A stretch of 64,000 nucleotides of DNA, taken from the NCBI GenBank assembly GCA_944739405.2, contig OX123182.2, positions 14,705,326-14,769,325 on the forward strand, read 5' to 3'. Source of the DNA: Euclidia mi (taxonomy: Eukaryota; Arthropoda; Insecta; Lepidoptera; Erebidae). Numbering within the stretch: position 1 is the stretch's first letter; each line of letters starts with the position of its first letter. This document shows, one piece after another, positions 1-12,149 of the stretch. The notes under the pieces were generated by a model that saw only the letters and a program-made list of their open reading frames with translations, was not told the origin of the DNA and made no database searches. Both the position numbers and the translations under genes were made by a program.

Positions 1-3000
1 TGACGAATTATTCGTCGAGTGGCTAAAATCCAATACTTATGCCTAAGTAAGGACATAAGCAACTCTGGACCGGCATGGAGGTGTTTCTTGTGATAAAAAT
101 CAAAAAGAAGGTCGACAACATGATCATGTCGCGGCAGAATACAAGGATGTTTGTAGTTATAAGGTTCATCCAAATTCGACAGACGACCCCAACGCGTATG
201 ACGCCGTGTTTATCGAGAAACGGCTTGAGTCTAAGGATAGCGGGAGAACAAAGTACATTGTTTTTCAAATTTTGAATGTCGTTACTAAAATGAACAACCT
301 GTACAGCTCGTAGTAACTTACATTCTGCGAATTTGATATCAGTACTTGATACAAAAGTCTCATTAGGTAGGTGCCTAAGAAACCTATAGACATAAACGAT
401 GGCGCGGAGTAACTTAGACCACGATGACATGCGTAGTGCGAGTGCATAGATGGGAGACTCCGCAACCTCAGCAATCACGGGATAAGAAACAGACTTCCGT
501 TCGGGTACATCTTCGTCTTCTGCACTGTGGTCAAAGGGTTGCATGGGCCATTCTGACGGATCATGGGAGATCCAAGAAGGTCCACGATACCACAATGGAT
601 GATGCAGAAGATTAAGTGGAGTGACACCACGAGACAAGCAATCTGCGGGGTTCTCAATACCCGCGACGTGATTGAAACAAGTAGCAAGAACCAGTTTAAT
701 CAATTTGCTAACGCGGTTGGCGACAAAAGTCTGCCAGCGATGAGGAGAAGAATGAATCCAAGCGAGCACCACTTTGGAGTCGGAAAATGCGTATATTTTA
801 TTAATTGGGTAGTGGGGCAAAACTGTGTCTTGAACCTTGCGGAGCAACTGAGACAGTAGAAGGGCCGCGCACAACTACAGCCTCGCAACTGAAATGGTTT
901 TAACAGGCGAGACCTTAGACTTGGCACAAACTAAATGCACCGAGTAGTTAGAACCAATGTGGACATGTAGATATACGACTCCGCCGTAAGCACGCTCGCT
1001 GGCGTCAGCGAAACCTATTAAGTTGATGGTACATCCATCTACCAACCCAAGATGACGCGGAATAGTAACTTGATTGAGCGCGGTAAGCTCAATACAAAAC
1101 TGGCCCCAAGCGGTGACAATATGGTCAGGGGGTGTTTCATCCCACTCACACTTTGATAGCCAAAGCTCTTTGATCAAGAGCTTGGCGTACAAAATTGTGG
1201 GAGCCACAAAACCCATTATGTCCCATAGTCGAGCCACTGTGGACAGCATAGTGCGTTTGGTGCACTTATCATCTGGTGGTGAGACGTAAAACCGAAAACT
1301 ATCGCAGGATTTGTCCCAGCGTAAATCGAGAACCTTATGCGGTACAGACTACTCAAACTCAATGTCTGGAGAAGCCTTATGAGAATCTGGTATGCATGCG
1401 AGAACCTCCTTAGAGTTGCTTGTCCATTTGACAAGATGAAACTGGCCTCGCTACAAAGCGAAATTGCTAGCGGAGCGGATATGACACTACAGGCAATGTC
1501 ATCCATGTACAAAGCGGAAGTGGCAACAGCCGCTGCGGCGGGAAAATGAACGCCTTCATCAGCGATCAACTGGCGAACAACTCGTAACGCGTGATATGGG
1601 CTAGACTTGAGTCCAAAACAAACACGATTGAACTGATACACAGATAAAGGTTCTTTCTTGTCAAAACGATAAAAGATCCGTTGAAATCTATGGTCAGATT
1701 CGCGAACGCCGATATTGAGAAACATTTGGCGGCAATCAGCTGACAGAGCGATTTGGAAAAGACGAAACTTTATTATGATGTTAAATAAATCACCCTGTAG
1801 ATTGGGACCGGCATGCAAAATGTCATTAATCGACTGACCCGATGTAGTCTTACAACTAGCATCTAAAACCACACGAATTTTAGTAGAGGTTTTATCTTCG
1901 CGAACTACGCCGTGATGCGGGATATAATATGAGGGCAGAGAGTTGCCCTCGTTGTTTACAACTACACTCAAAAAACCTTTATCTATGTAGTCACGAAAGA
2001 CGTCATTATAGGCGCTGCGTAACTTAAGTGTTGCATCAAGTTTACGTTCCAAACAATGGAAACGTCTGAGCGCAGCAGCGTACGAGTCGCCTAACGAATA
2101 AGGGTCACCACAGAATGGCAACGCCACAACGTATCTGCCACTGTTGTCACGAACAGTAGTAGCGCGGAAATGTTCTTCACACTCGAGATCTTTACAGCTC
2201 ATCGAAGGCGGTGCGGTAACCACTTCAAGCTCCCAAAATCGCTTGAGAAGAGAATCAATATTATTTTCTTGAAGAACAGAACAACAGCAAGACGTAACAT
2301 ATTGAGAAGTATGTAATGTAGGTACGGTACCCATAATCACATACCCAAATACCGTCTCAATAGCGGGCGGTAAGTTATTTTGCTCACTACGTACCACTTT
2401 AGTTAGTAGCAAGTGCGGGAATATTGCGGCTCCGATCAAAACATCAATGTCTGCCGGATTCGCAAACTCCGAGTCTGCTAGCGGCAATGACTCGAGGTGT
2501 GTGAGAAGCGATACGTCCACATTAGCGTTTGGCAATGTGTCCGTAATACCCTCCACGATAAGTGAAGAAATGTTAAAATTAATGTCTCCATCAAAACGCG
2601 AATGTATTTTAATATCTACGGAACCCTTGCAATGTTTTTCTGAACCGCCGATCCCTCGGACTATTGAGTTCGTATTTTTAAAGTTATTCCATAATCCGAG
2701 GCGTTTGAAACAATCAGAAGTTATGAAATTGCTCTGAGACGCGTTATCTAGCAGACAACGTACCATGTGCGGCGACCCATTAACATCATATACGATAACT
2801 TGCGCTGTCGCTAACAGAACAATCTTAGACGCCATACATCGCGGCCTAGCACTGCTCTGATCACTACAAGCGCGCAAAGGCCGTCCGCGCGTGCGTGCCG
2901 CCCGCGTAATGGATGTCGTACACAACGATATCTCATTCTGAATCGTCTGAGGCGCAGTTATCGTAGCCTGCACCTGCGACGTAAGTGTGTCAAGGTTAGC

Positions 3001-4260
3001 GGCTTGGCTTGACAACGGGCTACCTTTATGGAAGTGAAGCAGAGAATGATGTTTTTGATTGCATAAGCGACACTTTGTCTTACTAGAACAATTACTTGTT
3101 TTATGTTTTATGCTTAAGCAATTAATGCAAGCTTTGTTATCTTTTACGCATTTAAAACGAGCGGTTGGATTCAAATTATCGAAGGCGGGACACTTGTAGA
3201 AATGGTCGTGCACTATATTACTTAACAGACACTTCTGTGAATTAATTTTATTAGATTCCGAGCATGTTACGTAATATTGTGGATTAGAGACCGAGTTATT
3301 ATTACTATTTCGCGATTTATTCAACCTTTGTTTGTTGCTGTTAGTGTTAGACGGGCCAGGTGAACCAGACTGCGTATTATGAAATATTCGACACTGATCT
3401 TTGATGAACGAAATAAAACTATCTAGTGTAGGTATTTTATTATTGCGTTCCGACATCTCGAAAGCACGAATTGTATCAGTGTCAAACTTTTTTAAAGCGA
3501 GTTGAAGCAACATAAAGTCGGAAAGATCTTCTAATATTAAGTTCCTAAGAGAATTAACCGCGGTTACGAAGTAATCAATAAACAGCTGGAAATTCGCGAC
3601 AGACGCGTTGCCGGACAGTTTGAGATTTAAAGCTTGGTCAAAGTAAGTAGACGCCAGGACGCGAATGTCTTGATATCTGTCAAGTAGTGACTGAAATATG
3701 ACCTGATTATTCTCAGCACTGGGTGTGACACCTGCAAATACGGACTGGGCCTTCGGTGACAGTTTACCTATTAAATACTACAACCTGTCAGCATCTGTCA
3801 GAGAACCATTATCGTGCACTGTAGACTTAAAACTCGCATAGAATAACGGCCAATTTCGTATATCTCCGTCAAACGACATAATCTCGATTGGCGGTAATTT
3901 CGGCTTGCGGGCCGCGGCAACGGGCTCTGCTGAACATTTACCCTCCAATTGCGATTGTATACGCTTAATAATACAATAAAGATCTTCGAATGAGGTGTAC
4001 GCCTGACAATTCGGTTTTTCATCAGGATTGATAGAAAGTAATCTTGCGTTATAATCGTCTAACAACTTATGAAAATCTGTTCGAATATTATCCACTGTCA
4101 TACAATAGCTAAGGAATGATTCCCTATTACTGTCGGAAATAGAGGCGGTTTTTGAACGCTCGTATATGTTTTGAATGCGCTCAAATAAAATATTGCGTTT
4201 TGCTTCTAAGATTGTTATCTCTTTGTCTTCCGACACGCGTGACTTCTTTTGTTGTAACAT
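1..4260 (-). pseudogene. BEL/Pao LTR retrotransposon gag-pol polyprotein, broken and cut by window edge
   Basis: This would be the single gag-pol polyprotein of a BEL/Pao retrotransposon, which makes the capsid, protease, reverse transcriptase and RNase H/integrase for copying the element through RNA. Going downstream from the ATG at 4260 I see: a gag N-terminal part; zinc knuckles around 3040-3220 (CINC..H..C, then CRLC..H..H); a DUF1758-type aspartic protease with LLDNASQSNF near 2720-2760; RT with the catalytic YMDD at 1495-1509; an A17-type region (GFVAPT) and RNase H (FADAS, then DSKVVLAW); and the integrase zinc-binding start at the window edge. It is broken by in-frame TAG codons at 3778-3780, 1349-1351 and 875-877, and by one-base losses near 1425 and near 190. 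Between those breaks the frame is open, including 3514-3777, so it is a fairly young dead copy. The rest of integrase and the 3' LTR lie outside the window. Family assignment is from recognised motifs. Confidence 0.92.
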
Positions 4261-4703
4261 GCTTATGTAAGTATAAGCTAATGAGAACGAAACAAAATAA
4301 GAATATCTAATGTACCTATTATTTTACCTAAGTAGGCTAAGTAGGCAAGACTTTAGAGCGGAGGAATTAAAAGTTGCTTGAAATATGAGATTTACAAGAC
4401 AACTATGATAGTTCCAGAATTAATAATTTAGTAAGTAGGTAACTACATAAAGTATATTACCTACTGAAGCGGGCGGAAACAACCATGTGACGGTTATGTG
4501 AATAGATTAGGAGTATAGTTAGGTGCTATAACTGCCTAGGTATAGCAATATAACGTATAAAAACGTAAATGAATCCGACTCGTATGGATCAAAAAAATGG
4601 TTCGGCGTTACACCGAAACCGTAGGGTTCTAGGCGACTTGGAGAAGGAATGGACTGTATATAAAGGATGGCGGGTTTTAGTCACCTAGGATTGGATAAGG
4701 GAT
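4261..4703. other. Flank of BEL gag; probable leader or LTR remnant
   Basis: No reading frame. The position just upstream of the BEL gag start implies leader, primer-binding site or 5' LTR, but I could not define LTR ends or a convincing PBS. Visible signals are an imperfect inverted repeat GGTTCGGCG/ACACCGAAACC at about 4601-4621 and a plus-strand TATATAAAGG at 4657-4666, which faces away from the BEL direction. The adjoining LINE poly(A) tail at 4704 may mark insertion into this region. Confidence 0.35.
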
Positions 4704-4970
4704 TTTGTTTTTTTTTTTATACCACAATGAATGTTACACAGCGTTTACAAATGACAATAAAAATTCTTTGACAATAATTAAGAAACTATGTAGACAATAT
4801 TAGGTTCCCTGGCTCCCAAACTAGGTTTATCACCTGTGACTTGGGAGTCAGTGTTCCTCCACGTTATATTTTAATAATTACAAGAAATTGCACAACTAAA
4901 GTGACCAGATGTCGGAAATAAAGATTAGAATATCTTGAATCTTGATTTGTAAAGTATTTAGCAGAGTAAG

Positions 4971-5090
4971 AGTGTGTGTGTATGTGTTTGTGTGTGTAAG
5001 TTTTGTGTGTGTGTGTGGTGTGCATTTGTGTGTGATTGTGTGTTTGCATAGGCGTGTATGAATGTATGTATGTGCGAGTGTGTAAGTGTT
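4971..5090. repeat. TG/CA-rich microsatellite
   Basis: Imperfect runs of TG dinucleotides with TATG and TTTG interruptions, in the 3' UTR of LINE copy A. The short frames across it (threonine- and histidine-rich) are artefacts of the repeat. Confidence 0.85.
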
Positions 5091-5098
5091 TGTTATTT

Positions 5099-6190
5099 CT
5101 AAAATGGGATTACAAGTAGTTTCTCTATTTCGTCGTAGTTTTGATCCATCAACCACGTTTTGACTTTATTTTTACATTGGTAAATGTTAAGTTTGTAAAT
5201 GTCTAGTAATTTGTTTATCCTGTTATACAATTTTTGACTGAGGTAGTAGAACTGGTGTTTTGTGAAGGTTGTATAATGTCTAATGGGAGGAAAAATAATA
5301 TCAGCTCGACGTTTATTATTAGTTTCTATTGGTATACGGTGTTTCCTCATTATGCATTGCAAGATGTATAATTTTCTCACTGTCAATACTTTGCAGTCCC
5401 TGTAGAGCCACTCTGTCGGATATCTGTAAGGTTTACTAAGCATGACTTTGAGCACAGCTCGTTGTGCTCTTTCAAGTCTTAGGAATTGGGTCTTACAGGC
5501 ACCACCCCAAGCTGGCAAACAATAAGTCAGTAATGATTGACAGAGTGAAAGGTAAACAATCATGAGTGTATTCGAGTCAGCTGAGTAGCGAAGTTTTTTA
5601 AAGATGTAAATTAATTTACGAGTTCTGGATACCAAGTAATCAATGTGCGTATACCAGTTTAGATGTTTATCGATTTGCACGCCTAGGTATCTAATATGTG
5701 GTGCTAAAGATAAGCAAGGGCAAGTACAAATTAGACTCCTTAGGTAATCTGGGCAAGTATGAGCTTTAATAGTAATTGGTTTCGTTGGCTGGGTTTGGTC
5801 GCTTATTGAAAAGGGTATTACTTTAGTTTTATCTGTATTTAATGTTAGTAGGTTTTCGGCAAACCAACCCATTGTCACATCCATAGCTAATTGAGCATAA
5901 TGTTCTGTTTCTTCCCAGTCCTTCCCGTGTATTAATAAAGCGGTATCGTTAGCGTACGTGTACACCGAGCAATTTGTGAGAGAAAGTGAGCACAGGTCAT
6001 TTATGAAGACGAGGAAGAGCGTTGGCCCCAAAATGCTACCTTGGGGCACGCCACACTCAATTATGGCCCTGTCGCTCATCACATCCCCTATTTTAACGTG
6101 CTGAAACCGATTTGTAAGGTAACTTGAAAAAATGTCAAGTGCTATACCACGTACACCTATGTGTTCCAATTTTGATAAGAGGATTGGAAT
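5099..6190 (-). pseudogene. Reverse transcriptase fragment of LINE copy A, active-site mutant
   Basis: This is the C-terminal part of a non-LTR reverse transcriptase of the Jockey/CR1 type. The open frame is about 360 codons. It begins inside the palm (ILLSKLEHIGVRG, then SSYLTNR), has the GVPQGSILGPTLF motif and the INDL block, and continues through the thumb (YLGVQID, LPAWGGA, LERAQRAVLKV). The metal-binding motif that should read YADD reads YAND: codon AAC at about 5950 replaces an expected GAC, so one of the two catalytic aspartates is lost. The endonuclease and RT N-terminus are missing. There is no in-frame stop, so the copy is young, but it could not copy itself. The exact clade is uncertain. 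Confidence 0.85.
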
Positions 6191-6390
6191 GGGAGAGAGG
6201 ATTGTGAGTGGGTATAGGATATTCTAAGGATGATGGGGCACTTACCTTGTACGTCAGTCCTCTTTCCTTGCAAATGGCAGCCTCCTGGTGTTTTCGAGAT
6301 GAAGCTGCTTGATTCACTCCACTACACAAATCACTTTCACTTGCGAGCGGTTTTGTATAAGCGGTAATAATTATAGCGGCGCTACCAACT
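6191..6390 (-). other. Unassigned segment with consensus splice donor
   Basis: The minus strand stays open for about 60 codons (...SSRKHQEAAICKERGLTYK) up to an AAG|GTAAGT junction with the exon side ending at 6246. This is a textbook 5' splice-site context. It may be a small exon of an unseen host gene, the 5' part of a retroelement, or chance. The upstream end of the open frame runs into the repeat at 6391, which weakens the exon reading. Confidence 0.25.
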
Positions 6391-6610
6391 AATATAATGA
6401 AAATGAAGAGTTAGTTTGGTTGGTTTAACGCGCTAATCTTAGGACCTTCGGGTTCTATTTGAATAATTATTTTTGTGTTGGATAGCCCATTTACCTAGGA
6501 AGACTTATAGGCTGTGTTCATCACGCTATGAGCCACGAGGGTGGCATAGAAGCCTAAAATAACGCGGGTGTAACCAAGGGCTCATAAAGTCTTTTGATAT
6601 GGCTTTCTAG
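6391..6610 (+). repeat. Diverged lepidopteran dispersed repeat (ACGCGCTAATCT type)
   Basis: It carries the order of motifs I know from a common lepidopteran short element: GAAGAGTT...GGTTTAACGCGCTAATCT, a GATAGCCCATTTA block, then AGGCTGTGTTCATCACGC. Neither end is preserved, so I cannot tell whether it belongs to the TC...CTAG Helitron-type elements found elsewhere in the window. Confidence 0.5.
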
Positions 6611-6624
6611 GCAATAATTTAAGC

Positions 6625-6805
6625 GGTTCAAAGTCAAAGTCCTTTATTTATTAGATCAATTTGATGCTTATGAATATTAAAATAATACGATTATAAAATA
6701 ATTACTTAAAGATTGTACATTTACGTTTTTTTTCGACAACTCCTTTTTGTAACCACATTTATGCAACCACATTTTATGCAAATAAATATTATTCTATTCT
6801 ATTCT
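6625..6805 (+). repeat. LINE 3' tail with ATTCT repeats
   Basis: An AT-rich stretch ending AAATAAATATT followed by three ATTCT units. This is how several insect LINE 3' ends finish. No coding part is attached. Confidence 0.35.
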
Positions 6806-7695
6806 ACGCTGATACTATCCTTTGGCTGCTACTTTGCCGGCTTGAAGGTCGTAGATATATAAACATTTTTATACTAATAAAAAAAATCATCTTAAGATAC
6901 TTTACACTGCCCAAGAAACATAAATGCTAAATTTCAGCTACTTGTGCCTAGTATTTGCGGAGTTAGTCAAGAGTAACTATACGAAAATAATATGTATTTG
7001 AAAATATAAAACTTTGCTTCGGCGTTTCAGCATGAGTTATGCCGGAAAAAGCGCCGCAGGGCATGAGTCATCTTGTAACCTGGCTGGTGTAAACCATACC
7101 AAAAAGTCAAAGCAAATACAAGGTATTTTACCTAAATTTTCAAATCCAGTGTGATTTAGACTTTTATATGACTATGATTTTGTGTACAAGTCGCAACATT
7201 TTTAAAGTTTTTACATAAATATACGAAAGATCTTTTGGTTTAAACAAAATAGGTAGACATGCAAAATAGACTGCATCCCTATCCCCATCCATAAGCAGTA
7301 TTTTAATTTCAAATACCAAGTTGATCGGCTTTGCTACAAGCCTTATATGACTTACTTTACAAATACAGCTAGTAGAAGCTAATATCAAACCAAGTTACAC
7401 AGAATATTCAATTCATACTTTACTACCTCGAACTCTCTTTAGGTAGTCGAACCGTAGAGTTAATCTTTAATCGTGTCCACTCCGGAACGTTGAACACTTA
7501 TAACTTACGTATTCACTTATCATATTGAGCCTTTGGGCTTAACTCGCAAGATACGATCGCAAACACCATCTATGAAGTGTTTAAGCCATCAGAATTCCTT
7601 TTAAAGAAAGAGATGGATACATTTCGAGTATAGCTACGTCCCTCTCTTTGCTATCTATAGTTGAGTAGGCCTCAGTACGCAAGTTTTTATTATGA
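6806..7695. other. AT-rich DNA without recognisable gene
   Basis: The only repeat-like signal is at about 6910-6975 (CAAGAAACATAAATGCTAAATTTCAGC), which resembles the centre of the TC...CTAG elements and may be a decayed copy. The reading frame at 7164-7388 has no recognisable features. Confidence 0.5.
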
Positions 7696-8488
7696 TTAAG
7701 TAAAGACATAAAGACATATTTATTTCTGCATTTTGGTTGTTTACAACACTTATACATGTCAAAACCCTATTCTAGATGAAGCAGGCTTTTCCTAGCTAAA
7801 TGATTTCTTGAGAAGAAAGGCCGAAACAAACTCAGAGTCATTGTTTTTTTGTCACTTCAATTTCTTTAGTCTTTTCTTCATCTTTTAAAGTCCAGACAAA
7901 AAAGGGTTTAGTATGCAAGTACAGTGCAGGAAATGATCTGACGCTTTTGACTGACTCGGCCCGCTGATGGCCCGCATTCAACAGCAATCGTACGGCTCAA
8001 CCTTGATTGAGGGAGCCAGCACAATCTGTATCACTATGCCTCCACGCCATCAGAAGGTGTATGCATAAGCATGTCAGCCTAAGCCATCATAAAGACATAA
8101 AATACATAAAGACATATTTATTTCTGCATTTTGGTTGTTTACAACACTAATACATGTCAAAACCCTATTCTAGATGAAGCCGGCTTTTCCTAGCTAAATG
8201 ACTTCTTGAGAAGAAAGGCCGAAACAAACTCAGAGTCATTGTTTTTTTTGTCACTTCAATTTATTTAGTCTTTTCTTCATCTTTTAAAGTTCAGACAAAA
8301 AAGGGTTTAGTATGCAAGTACAATGCAGGAAATTATCTGACGCCTTTGACTGACTCGGCCCACTGATGGCCCGCATTCAACAGCAATCGTACGGCTCAAC
8401 CTTAATTGAGGGAGCCAGCACGATCTGTATCACTATGCCTCCACGCCATCAGAAGATGTATGCATAAGCATGTCAACCTAAGCCATCA
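7696..8488. repeat. Two tandem copies of a ~395-bp unit
   Basis: 7696-8089 and 8096-8488 are direct copies at an offset of 398-399 bp. They differ by scattered substitutions and one extra T in a T-run. Both end in TGCATAAGCATGTC and AAGCCATCA, and both start with ATAAAGACATATTTATTTC. The unit has no reading frame and no inverted ends. It lies downstream of LINE copy B on the minus strand, so it could be a duplicated 3' UTR or a short satellite. Confidence 0.9.
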
Positions 8489-8894
8489 GACAGGTTGCCA
8501 CAACTATTTGTTTATATGTTTAATAATGCCCACATCGTACTCACAACTTTACATGCTAATACACAGTAAAATACATGTTGCAAACAATAAGTAAAAATAA
8601 TAAGAATTTAAACAATAACATGTCATATATTTAAAATATCAGAAAATATTATTAAATGTCAGAAAATATTATTGAATGTCAATTTATGAATAATAATATA
8701 TAACTTAAGTAATTTTAAATGACAAAAGAAATTAAATAAAATAACAATGTCAAATCAAGCAATGTCAAAACAAAATAAATAAAATTACAAATGTCAAATT
8801 TAAAATGTCAAAATGTAAAAATATAAGTATTACAAATGTAAATAAAAATATCATGTCACTAATTTCAAAATGTCAAAATTCATAATTTTCAAAC
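8489..8894. repeat. AT-rich stretch with irregular AATGTCAAA motifs
   Basis: Between about 8630 and 8880 the pentamer TGTCA occurs roughly nine times, mostly as AATGTCAAA or AATGTCAG at irregular spacing. This is the 3' side of LINE copy B, so it is most simply that element's 3' UTR. Confidence 0.55.
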
Positions 8895-10275
8895 TCAATT
8901 CCAGGCATTTTTGTCTGCAAAATAATCTTTAACTGTGTAATAAGCTTTTGAACACAAGCTCTGTTTAATAAATACTTTGAATTTATTAATACTTAGTTCT
9001 TGAATATTGCCTGGAATTTTGTTGTAAAAACGTAAGCTTTGACACTTGTATGAGTTACTTATTTTTTGTAGTCTAGTTGAAGGTAGAACAAGTTTGTTTT
9101 TATTTCGTGTGTTTAAATTATGAATGTCGCTGAATTTAGAAAACATATTTATATTTTTCCTGACATATAACAAGTTCTCATAAATGTATTTAGATGCGAC
9201 AGTCATTATCTTAATTTCTTTAAATTTTTCCTCGAATGCCTCGAACCAAGACTGTAGATTGCACGAATAGCCCGCTTCTGCAGTACAAACACAGTTTGAA
9301 TGTCAGCTGCGTTGCCCCATAATAAAATGCCATATGACATTATGCTGTGGAAATAACTAAAATATACTAATCTGGCCGTATCTATATCAGTTAACTGACG
9401 AATTTTGTAAACCGCGTACGCTGCAGAGCTAAGTCTATTCGACAACTGACCTATATGTGGGCCCCACTGTAGCTTAGAATCTAAGGTTATGCCTAAGAAT
9501 ACGGTGTTATCTATAAGATCCAACTCTTCATCATTCAAACATATGTTAGGTTTAACTTGTTTTACATTCGGTCTTGAAAATCGTATACATTTTATTTTTC
9601 TTTCATTTAACAGTAAATTGTTAGCTGTAAAGCATTGAACTACTTTAGAGAGAGCGTTATTTACATCGTCATTATTTGATTGTTGTCGTCTTAGTTTAAA
9701 AATAAGTGATGTATCATCAGCAAATAACACTATCTCTTCATTATTTTGCATAATGTATGGCAAATCATTAATATATACAAGGAAAAGGAATGGACCAAGA
9801 ATTGAACCTTGCGGCACTCCCATTGTGACCACTGAACCCATAGAAACTTTTCCATTTACCTCAACTCTCTGTATCCTATTACTCAAATATGATGTTAGGA
9901 GATCCAAAGCAGTGTTCTTAACTCCATAGTAATGTAATTTCCTGATCAATGTTTCATGAAACACGCAATCAAAAGCCTTAGATAAGTCACAAAAGACTCC
10001 CAGGCATCAAAAATACTATCTAAAAGCTCAACTCCAGCATCGGTAGTTGAGCGACTCCTAGTAAAACCAAATTGTTTTTCATGTAACAGCTTATTGTTAT
10101 TAAAATGAATTTGAGGCTGACCTAGAATTAATTTTTCAAAAATTTTACTATACGTGGGTAGCACAGATATTGGCCTATAATTTGTGGGGTCAGATGTGCT
10201 ACCTGATTTAAATAACGGAATTACTTTACTACTTTTCATTTGATCAGGAAACACACCACAGTCAATGCATCTATT
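8895..10275 (-). pseudogene. LINE copy B, RT and C-terminus, two frameshifts
   Basis: This is a non-LTR reverse transcriptase of Jockey/CR1 type, 5' truncated inside the RT domain. The first block (10275 to about 9990) holds the finger motifs KVIPLFKSG, NYRPISVLP and KQFGFTRSRST. The second (about 9990-9206) holds the SKAFD catalytic aspartate region just upstream of FHETLIRKL, GVPQGSILGPFLF, the intact active site FADD and the thumb (FLGITLD, GILLWGN). The third (9235-8895) is the C-terminal tail. The frame changes near 9990, where residues also appear lost before motif A, and again near 9220. All core motifs are readable, so decay is recent or mild. Upstream of about 10275 the coding similarity stops. 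No endonuclease is present. Confidence 0.88.
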
Positions 10276-10670
10276 GAAAACTTATAACGTAGTAGATATT
10301 GTTCTGCTGTCTTGAAAGTTTTTATACACTAAATATGTGCGTGTTGTTTTATTAAACTGTGATGTTTGACCTTGCGACGTATACGATATTAAGCGATCTT
10401 TTATGAAAGTGGCTTCATACATTTTGTAGATGGGAATTCATGTGGAAATGTCAACGAAAGAAATAAAACAGGAGACAGCTTTTAGAAAAAATACTTTCTT
10501 ACAGCTGAAAAGAGATCAAATTGCATGTATACATAGACTTTGCTTCTGTTTCTCGAAGGGGTACGCAGAGACTAAAGACTGCCACTTGCAATGATCTTGA
10601 CATAATAATGGCTTTTGCTTCATTTACTCTCATAAAACTGTTCATGTGTGCTGTTCTTCATGTAAGGTAC
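10276..10670. other. No feature recognised
   Basis: AT-rich sequence beyond the truncated 5' end of LINE copy B. I see no reading frame, repeat or RNA gene. Confidence 0.5.
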
Positions 10671-10800
10671 TTCTAACCTGTCTTTTAGGATGTATTTTAG
10701 GATGCCTCCAATCTGATCAGACCACGTCCGCCTTAGCCTTCCTCTTCCTTCTGTCTCATTCACATTTGCATTCTATATCTTCTTGATTAGTCTGTCGTCC
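10671..10800 (-). pseudogene. Degenerate LINE C-terminal tail
   Basis: The minus strand reads DDRLIKKI, a stop, then NANVNETEGRGRLRRTWSDQ and IGGILK. The GRGR(P/L)R(R/K)TW.DQI signature is a recurrent C-terminal tail of insect retroposon proteins. Only the tail survives, with one stop. It may belong to the same class as the tail at 28911-29045, since both are parts of the known series 'GRGRPRRTW...MNVDEAKE...VSAYP', but the two fragments do not overlap. Confidence 0.6.
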
Positions 10801-12149
10801 ACCATACTCTCATTTTAGCATACCTTTTTTGATGCTTGCTACTACATCTTTGACGCCAGAACACTCCCTTAACACAGAATTCCTTACTCTGGCGTTTAAA
10901 AACACACCACTCATAGTTCTCAGTGCTCTTATTTCTACTGAATTTATTCTAATTTCAAGTCCTTTTGAGACAGTGCCATTATGAGAAGTTGAGATTCCTA
11001 AAAATACGCATTTCTAGTAGTTGACTATTGGCTAGAGTTTTGCAATTTGCATAGTTGGAATTCTGAGATGCAACGATTTCAAACACAGGTTACTAGGTAA
11101 CTGTTTAAAATATATTATAAGATCAAATAAGTATAAGATTTGATAGAGTTAGTTAAGTTTCAAAAGAGTATGTGAGAAGTTAAGCTATTTGGATTTTGCT
11201 AGCTATTGTTTAAAGATAAAATATTTGTAATATTTGATCTTTAAACAATTAATTATATGTAGGTATAGCGGTTTCAAAAAACCTTTAAGTTAGATAGTAA
11301 TAAACAAAATTCAGGGAAATACGTATACCATTAGATATTTATATAAGTTCTGAGAAACAAAATCAGGTTACATGTATTTACTCCCATGGGTGTCGTCCGT
11401 TGCCATAGAACTTTCGGAGGAAATCTAATGATGGGTTTGTCAAAAAAATACGTCAAATAAATGAGTTCCCCGAACTGAGTTGTTTTACTTATATTTCAGG
11501 CACATAACGAGAGACTTAAAATAAAATGTTCATCGTATAAGAAGAAATATTATATTCGTACACAGTTTTGCAAGCTATTGCTTCAATTAACGTAAATTAT
11601 TGTCTGGCATTTAATTACGAGACGTTTCACAGGAATACCCAATAATATTATGGTTGTTTAGTAATTATTTGTTCAGTGTCTTTTGTTTAATACACGGGTA
11701 ACCCTAAATAAATAACACTAAATAAGTTTTGCTTGAATACCGAATTCAAACAGATCAACGGGATAGTTCAAATTTACACTTCACACACTTTTAACAGCCC
11801 TAAATACCCAATTTCTGTGTTTGAATTTCTTATTGTAACGCATTCAGTTTAAATCAGTGTTTAAATCAGTGTTTAAATCAGTTTCTTAAAATCCTACAAA
11901 CCTTTTATCTCTTGCGTAAATGTGTAATCACATTTCAGTCGATATTTGCTCTGAAAACTACTTCATTGGATTTCAAACAGATTTATCGCAGTCAGTAATC
12001 CGTGGTTACATCCAAGTTGTACGGTTAGATCCAAGCCTTAGAGCCCGGATCCGCTTCGAGACTAACTACATAGATGTGCCTGAATATAAGCTATTTCACA
12101 GTGCGACGTACATCTGACCTCTGCATCCTAAGTCACTAGTGATAGCGAT
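10801..12149. other. No gene recognised
   Basis: AT-rich DNA. I note only a triple GTTTAAATCAGT run near 11850-11885. The small frame at 11920-12117 has no recognisable feature. Confidence 0.5.

Larger units (their letters stand above)
4704..6190 (-). mobile_element. 5'-truncated LINE (non-LTR retrotransposon), copy A
   Basis: The minus-strand unit runs from the middle of the RT domain to an A-rich tail, seen as a T-run at about 4704-4720. The 3' UTR (4721-5098) contains a TG-rich microsatellite at about 4971-5090. A truncated 5' end with an intact 3' end and A-tail is the usual outcome of incomplete target-primed reverse transcription. No target-site duplication could be recognised. Confidence 0.75.

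Noticed and set aside
4864..5156. His/Thr-rich small proteins on the minus strand
   Set aside because: They are translations of the TG/CA microsatellite.
6391..6610. Full Helitron-type element
   Set aside because: Interior motifs fit a common lepidopteran element, but neither TC nor CTAG end could be found.
7696..8488. CRISPR-like or long array
   Set aside because: Only two large direct copies and a eukaryotic context; no short repeat-spacer pattern.
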